Assembly (NCBI GenBank): GCA_963833505.1
Contig: CAWHYG010000007.1
Coordinates: 1,612,001-1,676,000 of the forward strand
Source: CAWHYG01 sp963833505
Lineage (GTDB): Bacteria > Eisenbacteria > RBG-16-71-46 > CAIMUX01
Reading direction: 5' to 3'
DNA length: 64,000 nucleotides
Made by a program: the position numbers and the translations under genes. Under the pieces are notes generated by a model, which saw nothing but the letters and a program-made list of their open reading frames with translations, ran no database searches and was not told the origin of the DNA. Below, one piece after another: positions 34,973-42,952 of the stretch; within the stretch, counting starts at the first letter, position 1; every line of letters starts with the position of its first letter.

Positions 34973-37869
34973 GGCACCCCCGCGACCTCGGCCGGTCCCT
35001 TCAGCATTTCGGCGTCCGGCCGGTCCTTGAATACCTTCAGCCACAGCTCAAGCACATCGAGCAGGATCCCGTTGGCGGCCGCCCCGCAGAGTGTCTTCAT
35101 CTCCTCCGGAGTCGCCTTGTCGACGGCCTCGCGCACGCACTGTTCCGCGAACGGTCGCCAAACCGCGTCATCGTCCCAGATCGTCTTCTTGTCCAAGAGA
35201 ATCCCCCCGAGCCAGTGCAGTTGGTTCGAGCGGGCCCGGCGTTTCAGGATCGACCAAACACGTACGAGGTCAGGCACACGTTCGAGCAGGTAGGGACGGG
35301 CGCGGTTCGGGGAGCTGCGTCGACGTCCATCCCGGTCATACGCGACCTCGAAGCGCTGCCCCGCGGTTTCCACGAACTCGAGATCGAACCAAGAGGGGGT
35401 CACCTGCGTGACCTCGCCGGGCTTGAGCAACCAGACGAGATCCGAACCCGGATCTGCGCCACCCGGCTTGTAGTAGTACGGGTACCAGAGGTCCACGGCC
35501 CTTCCGTCACCCATGCGAGCGGGCACCTCCCATTGCTCGCCGTTCGCGAATTCGATCGAGGCATTGGCATCAGTCTTGCCGAAAGACGTTTGCCGGACGA
35601 TCCAGTCCTGCGGTTCCGCCGGATGATCGAGCATGCGTCGAGCCGTGTCGAGCATCGCCGCGAAGGGAACCGACGCGGTCCCGAACACCAGTCCAGCGGT
35701 GAGTGGCAGGCGGTTTCTGACCTTCCCGAGCTCCCGGATATACTTCTCGCGAAGTGCGGCCAGTATGTCCATCGCGCTGGCGGCCGGAGCTAGCACCATC
35801 ATCGTATGGGGTTCCGAGAGGATCTTGATCAGCGGCCGCCAGGGCTTTAGTTCGGCAGCGATCCGGAGGTTCTCGATCAGCGGGAACTCGTCAAACGCAC
35901 CGCCGGGACGCGTTGACTCCTCCAGAAGGCCTTCTTTGCCGGACAGTTTCGCGCGGAGCCATTCGGGCGCCCGTCCCTGGCCGTCCCATCCGCCTTGGCG
36001 AGCTGCTCGCTCGAGATTCTCCGCGGTCAGAAGAGTGTCCGTGCTTGCATCGTAGACCACGCTCAGCCGCACCCCCGCTGCGCGGAGATAGTAGGCGTGG
36101 TAAGGGGCTGGTCTCCGGGCGCCCGTCCAGCTCAGTCGCAGGCGCCCCGGGACGGTTGGGACGGGAGCCTCTTCGACAAAGCTGCGCCAGAATTCGGAGC
36201 CGGTGTCCCAGACGCGGCGCAACCGGGCGAAGGACGCCTGTTTCGGGACCGGTTCCGCATCCACAAGAGTCTTGTGTCCGTCCCGCTTTGGCTGGTACTG
36301 AAGGGTGGCCCCTCCGGGTGAGCCGTAACGAACGGTCCATAGACTTTTCTCGATATGGCCTTCCCGACCGTGTTGGGAGCCCGACCCCGTCAACCATCCG
36401 TCGAGGTGAAGTCGGGCGGCGAACAGGACGACCCGACCGTTGCAATCCGCGGCCTCGTCGATCCAGATCGTCGAGTCAAGCTCTCGACACCACCTCTCTG
36501 ACCGATTCTGTCGCCGATCCTCACAGATGTCGCACACTCGCCGTTCTCGGGACTTGGGTCCGGGGCCGACTGGGCGGAGCTGACAGACGGCGCAAACCGG
36601 TTCCCTCTTGCCGCGCCACCAAAGGGCGAGGCTTGGCGGGTCCGTGCCGGCCTGGGGCGTGGGTTCATTCAGGGCTTCGGCGATGCCGAGGCCGAACTGA
36701 TCTGGCTTGCTGATGAAGAGATGCGCCTGCAGCTCTTGGCTGGCGTCTTGATCGGCCTGCTGCAGGGCGTGTTTGATCCTGGGCTCAAGCAGCCCTCTCA
36801 GTTTGGTCCCGGTCGGATCGTTTCTCAGGTTCGGAACGAGGAAGCAAGCTCCCAGATCATCGCGATAGACCTCGTTGGCGATGGGCAGGTCGTACTCCAG
36901 CAGCTCGGTTACACCGTTCAAGAGCTTGTCGACCAATTCGCGGCGGATGAGCAGGTCGGGAATGCGCGCGGCACGCCCGTAGAAATCCGGCCCATTGACT
37001 GCGACCCGCAGGACATGCCATTGGAGACCTTGACGCTCATATGGTTCGCTCTGCCCGGAAGGTATGGGCATCTCGCCTTCCATGAGAGTCTTGGCGAGCG
37101 CGGCCTTGAAGAAAGCTGCTGTCGCTGCGCTGATATCGTAGAGAGTTACGTCATTGATCGGCCAACGAGCATCGGCCACCCAGTGCACGAACGCGTTGCG
37201 CGCGGTCCCGATGAACCTTCGCCGGTCCTGGAACGCCCCTTCCATCCTCAGCCCATCGCCGAAGCTAGCCCATAGCTCCTTATCGGTGTTGAGATCGAGC
37301 GGCCTTTCGAACCCGAAGGGAGTCGATTCGTAGACGGCTTGGCGGCCTTGGCCCCCGGCTAGAATGGCGTTATCGGGGGCCTCCTTTTCGATCCGGGAAG
37401 CGCGTTGGTGGCACTCCATCAGGAGTTGTGTCAGGTCGGATTTCTCCCGGCCCAGTATATCGCGCAGCTCGTTAGGATCGTACCAGTGCAAGTCTTGTAG
37501 CTCGATAAGCTCGGCCACGACGTGGTCCGCGAATGGCTCGCCGAGGGCAATGGGCGTCTGGCAAAGCCAGTCCTGCGGAATCAGATCTTTGAAAAGCCAC
37601 CTTGCGTTCTCGAGGCCGCGCACGTGCCTCGTGGGCCTCGCTCCATGGGCCGGGTCCAATGTCTTAGAATCAATCAGCGCATTTACGCGGGCCATCGCCG
37701 TCGCGTTCCGCGCCAGCCAACCCGTCGGATTTCGATAGTTCCAGTCCCTCGCGGGATTGAAAAAATCGTGGTGGAGCTTCCCGGCGTTGTGCAGCCAGGC
37801 TCCAAGTTCCGCCAGCCAGGCCGCCTGGCGTCTCTTGGAATCCGCGAAATCTTCTAGACTCCAGCCCAC
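34969..37869 (-). CDS. cas10: Divergent Cas10 with lost HD and GGDD motifs (III-C/Csx11-like)
   Basis: 966 residues from a GTG at 37869 behind GAGG. The HD position reads WLHNAGK (His27-Asn28). The zinc-ribbon knuckle CAVCQLRP...CDIC is present near 430-455. Around 675-710 the palm reads KILSEPHTMMVLAPAASAMD, where active Cas10 has GGDD at the place of SEPH (685-688). The first palm Asp is also missing (FAARLHLDGW). Both DNase and cyclase activity should therefore be absent. This matches the description of subtype III-C, whose Cas10 is divergent and cyclase-dead. It lies between cmr6-like and cmr4. Confidence 0.88.
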   Translation of the reverse strand: MGWSLEDFADSKRRQAAWLAELGAWLHNAGKLHHDFFNPARDWNYRNPTGWLARNATAMARVNALIDSKTLDPAHGARPTRHVRGLENARWLFKDLIPQDWLCQTPIALGEPFADHVVAELIELQDLHWYDPNELRDILGREKSDLTQLLMECHQRASRIEKEAPDNAILAGGQGRQAVYESTPFGFERPLDLNTDKELWASFGDGLRMEGAFQDRRRFIGTARNAFVHWVADARWPINDVTLYDISAATAAFFKAALAKTLMEGEMPIPSGQSEPYERQGLQWHVLRVAVNGPDFYGRAARIPDLLIRRELVDKLLNGVTELLEYDLPIANEVYRDDLGACFLVPNLRNDPTGTKLRGLLEPRIKHALQQADQDASQELQAHLFISKPDQFGLGIAEALNEPTPQAGTDPPSLALWWRGKREPVCAVCQLRPVGPGPKSRERRVCDICEDRRQNRSERWCRELDSTIWIDEAADCNGRVVLFAARLHLDGWLTGSGSQHGREGHIEKSLWTVRYGSPGGATLQYQPKRDGHKTLVDAEPVPKQASFARLRRVWDTGSEFWRSFVEEAPVPTVPGRLRLSWTGARRPAPYHAYYLRAAGVRLSVVYDASTDTLLTAENLERAARQGGWDGQGRAPEWLRAKLSGKEGLLEESTRPGGAFDEFPLIENLRIAAELKPWRPLIKILSEPHTMMVLAPAASAMDILAALREKYIRELGKVRNRLPLTAGLVFGTASVPFAAMLDTARRMLDHPAEPQDWIVRQTSFGKTDANASIEFANGEQWEVPARMGDGRAVDLWYPYYYKPGGADPGSDLVWLLKPGEVTQVTPSWFDLEFVETAGQRFEVAYDRDGRRRSSPNRARPYLLERVPDLVRVWSILKRRARSNQLHWLGGILLDKKTIWDDDAVWRPFAEQCVREAVDKATPEEMKTLCGAAANGILLDVLELWLKVFKDRPDAEMLKGPAEVAGVP

Positions 37870-37872
37870 CGG

Positions 37873-38778
37873 TCAACCTCCAACTCTCAATCCGAGCAGG
37901 TCGCCGGTCTCCTGGAATTCGCGGCGTTGGACCGCCGTCCCGGTGCGCCAGATCAGCGACCCGTCTGCGACCCGGGCCTTGACGCTCCCGAATCCACTGG
38001 AGACCTTCGCGCCGATGCCGGTCTCGGCAAAGATCCGATGGAGGGCCTTGCAGACCAACACAAGGTCATCCGGAACCTCTGTCTCGGGCCATCCAGCGGT
38101 GAGCGGAACATGGAGGAGACGGAACCACCCGGTCTCGCCTTTCGGCACCAGTTCGAGATCGATGGGAATCCCGGTCTTGGTCTTCCGATTCTGGGGATGA
38201 ATCATGGCAAAGCCGAGGCCGTTGAAAAATGTGGGGAAGAAGGTCAGTCGCCCTGCCCTGCTGTCGGCCTGGCTCTCGATCGCGCGGTCGTTGCCGAGCA
38301 GCCGCACGACTTGTGCGTCACCCCGGTCCCTTCCCAGCCAATGCAACGCCCCACTGACCGAACCCTTCCACCCGGAGGCAGCGTAGTGCGGAATCCGGAG
38401 CGCCCGATCCTTTCGCATGGGGTTCTCGGTCGGGTAGAAGGTCGCATCGTCCTTGGTCAGGAGCGGCTGCCGCAAGGTGAACTGGAACTGAAGAAGCCAG
38501 GTAAAGGGAGGCAGCGCTATCAGGTCTACGCTCGGATCGGAAATGGCCTGACGTACGAGGACCGGAACGTCGTAAGGCGGCTGCTGTTCGCGCCATGCCC
38601 TCCTGAAGGCCCCGTCCAACTTCCTCTTGCCCAAGAACTCGAGAACTTCGTGCACTGCCGCAGGACCGGCGGCAGCCAGCTCCGACCAGGGACCGGGCGG
38701 CAGGGCGTCGGCGTCTCGGAACTGTCTCGCATGCTCGCGAACCTCGGTTGCGAGATCACTGGCGTGATCGTAATTCAT
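37873..38778 (-). CDS. cmr6: Cmr6-like RAMP (Cas7-group) subunit
   Basis: 301 residues from an ATG overlapping the cmr1 stop. A helical N-terminal extension of about 85 residues precedes the RAMP domain: LLQFQFTLRQPLLTKDD, IPHYAASGWKGSVSGAL, GRLTFFPTFF, and the late loop GIGAKVSSGFGSV, which resembles the G-x-GAKT-x-GYG loop of Cmr6. Cmr6 sits near the 3' end of the crRNA in type III-B/C complexes. Only three bases separate it from cas10. Confidence 0.78.
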   Translation of the reverse strand: MNYDHASDLATEVREHARQFRDADALPPGPWSELAAAGPAAVHEVLEFLGKRKLDGAFRRAWREQQPPYDVPVLVRQAISDPSVDLIALPPFTWLLQFQFTLRQPLLTKDDATFYPTENPMRKDRALRIPHYAASGWKGSVSGALHWLGRDRGDAQVVRLLGNDRAIESQADSRAGRLTFFPTFFNGLGFAMIHPQNRKTKTGIPIDLELVPKGETGWFRLLHVPLTAGWPETEVPDDLVLVCKALHRIFAETGIGAKVSSGFGSVKARVADGSLIWRTGTAVQRREFQETGDLLGLRVGG

Positions 38779-39776
38779 GGCAACCCCATCAGGTGACGAT
38801 AGAAGCCGATGACGTCGCTACTGCCCGGCATTTGGGTGCCGATGCCTTGCAGCGCTTCCCAGCACACCAAGCTATAAGTGCTGCCGAGGTGCGCTTTGAT
38901 CCGGCTGAGAATGGCGTCACGTTCACGTCGCAGGTACTCATCTTCTGAATCCCGCGGCAACCAGCCCCAAAGCCGAATCTCGGGGGGATCCCCATAGGGT
39001 CGAGACACCGAGACCTTGCTTCCCCGCCGCTGCCCGGTGATGGTTCCGTATAACTCATGACGCGCGTGATTCATCTCCTGTTGAGCCGTCTCGTTCATGT
39101 ACGCGTTCGGACGCAATCCGCCGCGTAAGGCGATCTTGAGGTCGAAGGTCTCGTTCGGCGAGAATCCGCATTTCCGGAGAGGCCCGCATTTCGCGAAAAA
39201 CATGTCGCGGAGACTGGGGAGGCCATCGCTCGAGGCCTGGCCGACGTTGTTTCGCAGCAAGCCCAGCAGGGCTTCTCCACCTGACGGTGTCCCGAGCGAG
39301 CAGACTCCGAATCCCATCTGGGTCCGCGCACCCAAACCGGCCCACTTCGTTTGGAAGGCGATCAGATCATGCAGGATCTGTGTGTCAAGACCCGGCGCGA
39401 GCGGAACCACCGTCAAGGTCAATGGACCCTTCATCCCACCGCTCGAGAAGTGCCAGCTCCTGCCATGCCCACCGTGGATCGGAGCCGGCCTGGGGAGACC
39501 CTTGCAGGCATGCTCCACGTCCAGTCGAAAGCGGCGCCGCAGTCCCGTGGCACCGAACATTCGACTCGCCGGGTCGAGGGCCTCGGCGTGATCGGGGTTG
39601 AAGACGGGTTGCGAGGCGGTGGGATCTGGCACATCGGCTCCGACCCCACGCATCAGCGCTTCGAGCCACCAGCGCATGCTTCCCAAGAGGCTGGTTGCGA
39701 ATACGTCCCGTCCGCCGTCGCCGTGGATGTCGCCGGTCCAGATTGGCGTCAGCGTTTCAAGCTTGAGCTTGAGCAA
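38775..39776 (-). CDS. cmr1: Cmr1-type Cas7-group subunit
   Basis: 333 residues. The Cmr1 signature is plain: LETLTPIWTGDIHGDG, then LLGSMRWWLEALMRGVGAD, then a Pro/Asp-rich segment and ASRMFGATGLRRRF. Cmr1 caps the 3' end of the complex. The start is a TTG at 39776 with a weak ribosome site. It is first of the operon, and the 287 bp upstream up to the mini-array must carry the promoter. Confidence 0.9.
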   Translation of the reverse strand: MLKLKLETLTPIWTGDIHGDGGRDVFATSLLGSMRWWLEALMRGVGADVPDPTASQPVFNPDHAEALDPASRMFGATGLRRRFRLDVEHACKGLPRPAPIHGGHGRSWHFSSGGMKGPLTLTVVPLAPGLDTQILHDLIAFQTKWAGLGARTQMGFGVCSLGTPSGGEALLGLLRNNVGQASSDGLPSLRDMFFAKCGPLRKCGFSPNETFDLKIALRGGLRPNAYMNETAQQEMNHARHELYGTITGQRRGSKVSVSRPYGDPPEIRLWGWLPRDSEDEYLRRERDAILSRIKAHLGSTYSLVCWEALQGIGTQMPGSSDVIGFYRHLMGLP

Positions 39777-40063
39777 TACGCTCGACTCTCATGAATCGAA
39801 TGCCCCGGTCCGAATCTTGTCGGAATGGAGCATCGCGGAACACCCGACCGAAAACAACACACTTTTTTCGTCACAGTTCGGCGGCCGAGGCGGGACCCCC
39901 ATTTCGGTCTTGAGACGCACGCGCGGCGACGACCTGGGAGATCGGTGTGGAGATACGGGCGACCGCGACCGCACGGGAGCGCGGCGACAGCCACATCAAG
40001 GCCGGTGTTCGTGATCCTTCAGCTTCCGTGCGGATGCCAATCCGCAGTACGAGCGAATGGGCG

Positions 40064-40174
40064 GTTTCGACCCCCCACCTGGCCTTTCCGATCGGAACGG
40101 AGGGTTGTCAGTGAAACGATTGGAGGTCTGTCTGTCATGAGCTTCAATCCCCACTTGGCCTTTCCGATCGGAAT
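40064..40174 (-). CRISPR. Two-repeat CRISPR remnant next to a leader
   Basis: Two degenerate copies (40064-40098 and 40141-40174) of the 35-nt repeat whose core is CACTTGGCCTTTCCGATCGG, with one 42-bp spacer. The right copy is one C short and ends GGAAT. Read on the - strand the unit ends in ATTGAAGC or TCGAAAC, the crRNA handle. The conserved leader follows at once on the right. The array has almost vanished. It lies just upstream of the locus A operon. Confidence 0.85.
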
Positions 40175-40375
40175 CGCGCCCCTCGTAAGCCCTGACTGTA
40201 CAAGCGCTCCCCGGCCTCTTCCGGGGACGACGTTCTGATACGAGTCGCAACGAGAAACGCGCCCCCGAGCGCTCGCATGCTCCCTCACAGCTCCTAGCTC
40301 CGCAAGGAAATCTGGACCCTCCGGGGATGATTTGGACCTCCCAAGCCGGGTAACGGAGGGTGTGCCACCCTTGGT
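40175..40375 (-). promoter_or_regulatory. CRISPR leader, copy 1
   Basis: Begins directly after the last repeat (CGCGCCCCTCGTAAGCC, then GACTGTACAAGC) and continues with conserved blocks GATACGAGTCGC, GCAAGGAAATCTGGACC and GATGATTTGGACCTCCC to the GGGTAAC block. The same blocks recur in the same order at 41389, 53557 and 63754. It is on the upstream side for leftward transcription. Copy 1 diverges after the GGGTAAC block. Confidence 0.82.
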
Positions 40376-40770
40376 TGAAAATCAGAGGGCTCCCAGTATG
40401 ATGGCGAAGTTCCTTCCCGCGAGCAGCTGGCCGCTATGTCGATCGAGCGGGATCCCCGCAGGCGACGGATCCAGATGATCCAGGCCTTAATTCCTCGACG
40501 CTCACCAGCCTTGACCCACCCCTGCCAGTGAGAACTGACCCCCCTCCGATTCCGGCACGGCGCCTTGGCCGTGGCTCCTTTCTCTCCTTGAGCAGGCTCA
40601 TCGCCCTCCCTCGTGGAAGGGAGGCGTGGCATGTCCGGGAAGCGCCCCGCTGCGTTTGTGGGAAATGGTTTCGTCCCGATCCCCGGGCGAGCAGTTGGTG
40701 CGAGACACAGTGCGCAGCCAACCGATTGCGGCACAAGGAACAAGCCGACGACTTCGCCCTCGAACCACGA
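40376..40770. other. Unassigned sequence between leader copy 1 and the minisatellite
   Basis: 395 bp with no supported gene. Phrases such as ACTGACCCCCCTCC and TTGACCCACCCCTGCC are reminiscent of insertion-sequence ends, but I could not identify an element. It is probably debris from past insertions. Confidence 0.35.
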
Positions 40771-41388
40771 CCGCCGAACCATGACGCCCTGGTCAACCGG
40801 GGCGCTCCTGTTCCGCCGAACCATGACGCCTCGGTCAACCGGGACGCTCCTGTTCCGCCGAACCATGGCGCCTCGGTCAACCGGGGCGGTCCTGTTCCGC
40901 CGAACCATGGCGCCTCGGTCAACCGGGGCGGTCCTGTTCCGCCGAACCACGACGCCTCGGTCAACCGGGGCGCTCCTGTTCCGCCGAACCATGACGCCTC
41001 GGTCAACCGGGGCGCTCCTGTTCCGCCGAACCATGGCGCCTTGGTCAACCGGGGCGCTCCTGTTCCGCCGAACCATGACGCCTCGGTCAACCGGGGCGGT
41101 CCTGTTCCGCCGAACCATGGCGCCTCGGTCAACCGGGACGCTCCTGTTCCGCCGAACCATGACGCCTCGGTCAACCGGGGCGCTCCTGTTCCGCCGAACC
41201 ATGACGCCTCGGTCAACCGGGACGCTCCTGTTCCGCCGAACCATGACGCCCTGGTCAACCGGGGCGCTCCTGTTCCGCCGAACCATGACGCCTCGGTCAA
41301 CCGGGGCGCTCCTGTTCCGCCGAACCATGGCGCCTTGGTCAACCGGGGCGCTCCTGTTCCGCCGAACCAGGACGCCTCGGTCAACCGG
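40771..41388. repeat. 42-bp minisatellite, about 14.7 copies
   Basis: A 42-bp unit (CGAACCATGACGCC...CTCCTGTTCCGC) is repeated head to tail with a few variable positions (GACGCC or GGCGCC, CTGG, TCGG or TTGG, GGGGCG or GGGACG, CTCC or GTCC). As 42 is a multiple of three, all six frames stay open and would encode 14-residue repeats such as APVPPNHDASVNRG, but none has a start region or composition that supports a real gene. It ends exactly at the inner edge of an orphan CRISPR leader. Confidence 0.92.
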
Positions 41389-41610
41389 CCTCCTCCCGGG
41401 GATGACGCTTCTGATACGAGTCGCGACGAAAAACCCGCCTCCAACGGCCCGCATGCTGCCTCACAACTCCCAGCTCGGCAAGGAAATCCGGGCCCTCCAG
41501 GGATGATTTGGACCTCCCAAACCGAGCAACACATTGCACCCCAAGACGGTTGACTCCTTTCTTGTCTTCAAGGGCGCCGACTCCGGAATCATCCCCGGAA
41601 ATCGCCGCTG
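41389..41610 (-). promoter_or_regulatory. CRISPR leader, copy 2, with no array attached
   Basis: Shares with copies 1, 3 and 4 the blocks CCCGGGGATGACGCTTC, GATACGAGTCGCGACGA, CCGCATGCTGCCTC, GATGATTTGGACCTCCC and a distal block TCAAGGGCGCCGA. The first 40 or so bases of the leader, next to the integration site, are missing, and the minisatellite starts there. Copies 2 and 4 remain alike longest, to the ATCATCCC block. Confidence 0.82.
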
Positions 41611-41698
41611 CCCGTTCTCATTCCAGGACTCGCCCAACGCCCTTCGCACTCAAACGATGATGCATGGCTGACTCGCCACCGGCAGGCTCCGCGCGCAC

Positions 41699-42952
41699 TC
41701 ACCCCCCCAGAACGTCGAGCAGAACCATCTCCTTGTTGTCCCCAGGCGGGACGAACCCGAGCCGGCAGGTGCGCGCGTCCGGATCCCGCCCTTCCTCGGT
41801 CGTGACCTCGCAGAAATAGAACTTCCTGCCCGACCGGTCCATCAGATAGCCGCCTCCCGGAATGTCCTGCGGCGCAGCCACCGCGAGCGCCACATGCCCC
41901 GGCAGCTCGACCAGGCGGGCGTCGTAACCCAGGCGGCGAAGGCAGGCGACGCCCAGGATGGCGTGGTCCTCGCAGTCGCCCCTCAGGTCCACGATGGTCT
42001 CGATCGGGTACTTCGGGTACTCCGCCATACCCTTCTCGATGTCGTCCGCGTACACGAAGCCTTGCACGAACGCGAGCACGAGGTTGATCTCGGCGATGCT
42101 GCCGAAGCGGTCGCGCGCCGAGAAATCGCGCAACCGGCGCGCCGTCTCCTGCACCTCCGGAGTGGTTCCATCCCGCACGTAGCAATGCCAGCACTTGACG
42201 TTCAGCTCGCGGGGCCGAGCGGAGGCCTCGTCGTACCGCTGCCGCGAAGCCTCGAGGTCGATACGGTAGTCACGGGCCGCATCCGAGTCGGTCGGATCCC
42301 TTTTGAAGTACCAGCTCATCGTGATCGGAATCAGATCGCCGCCCGGTCGCACTCCCGGTGGCGGCGAAGGGCCGGGAGACGGCTCGGGCGCGGGTGAAAG
42401 GCCGGGAGACGGGCCTGGACCGGGAACCGGCACCGGCTCAGGTTCCGGAACGGGGACGGGCTCCGGGACCGGATGCGGGGCTTCGGGCTCGAGCGGCTCA
42501 GGCTCCGGCATTTGCGGCAAGGGGTCGAATTCCTCCGGTTGGATGGAACCGCGCGGAGGGGATGCAACCGCCAGGAAGGCCGCCGCGGCAGCCAAAATCG
42601 CTTCCACCACCGAAGGCCAGCGATCTGCCTTCTTCTGGAAGATCGCCGCCACGACCGCGACCAGACCGAGAATGAGCGCCCAGTTGCCGAGCGCGGGGCC
42701 GCCCCAACGCTCTTCCAGAGCGGCCAGGCCGGAGCCCTGCCACTGATCCGTGACCTTGAGCCAGGTCCGGACCAAGAGCGCCAGCCCCCCCGACACGATC
42801 CACACCCCCGCGAGGACGGCGGCGTAGAGCGCAAGCTCCGCGAGTCCGCTCGCCTCGGTTCCCGTGCCGCACCACGATCGCAGAAGCAATCGAAGCGGCG
42901 TCAGGACAGAGGCCAGAAGGATGAACGCCGCGACCAGACGGGCGAATCTCAT
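41699..42952 (-). CDS. Membrane-anchored transglutaminase-like cysteine peptidase
   Basis: About 417 residues from the ATG at 42952 (ATGA overlap with the gene before it). Three or four N-terminal membrane helices (FARLVAAFILLASVLTPL; LYAAVLAGVWIVSGGLALLV; WALILGLVAVVAAIF; an Ala-rich stretch) are followed by a long Pro/Glu-Pro linker. The catalytic domain has RGDCEDHAILGVACL (Cys), LPGHVALAV (His) and an acid region YLMDRSGRKFYFCEV, a full transglutaminase/cysteine-peptidase triad. It is last of the seven-gene tubulin-vWA operon. Proteolysis or amide cross-linking outside the membrane is the natural inference. Confidence 0.75.
   Translation of the reverse strand: MRFARLVAAFILLASVLTPLRLLLRSWCGTGTEASGLAELALYAAVLAGVWIVSGGLALLVRTWLKVTDQWQGSGLAALEERWGGPALGNWALILGLVAVVAAIFQKKADRWPSVVEAILAAAAAFLAVASPPRGSIQPEEFDPLPQMPEPEPLEPEAPHPVPEPVPVPEPEPVPVPGPGPSPGLSPAPEPSPGPSPPPGVRPGGDLIPITMSWYFKRDPTDSDAARDYRIDLEASRQRYDEASARPRELNVKCWHCYVRDGTTPEVQETARRLRDFSARDRFGSIAEINLVLAFVQGFVYADDIEKGMAEYPKYPIETIVDLRGDCEDHAILGVACLRRLGYDARLVELPGHVALAVAAPQDIPGGGYLMDRSGRKFYFCEVTTEEGRDPDARTCRLGFVPPGDNKEMVLLDVLGG

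Noticed and set aside
34969..37869. A GGWDG phrase in locus A Cas10 as a possible GGDD
   Set aside because: It lies in a loop after VVYDASTD and not between the expected strands; the equivalent position reads SEPH.
40376..40770. Phrases like GGGGTCAGTTCTCACTGGCA on the - strand that recall insertion-sequence ends
   Set aside because: No transposase motif and no terminal inverted repeat could be found by eye.
40294..41553. Open frames on both strands encoding 14-residue repeats such as VRRNRSAPVDRGVM
   Set aside because: All six frames are open because the unit is 42 bp; there is no start region, signal or composition bias favouring one frame, so it is treated as a DNA repeat.
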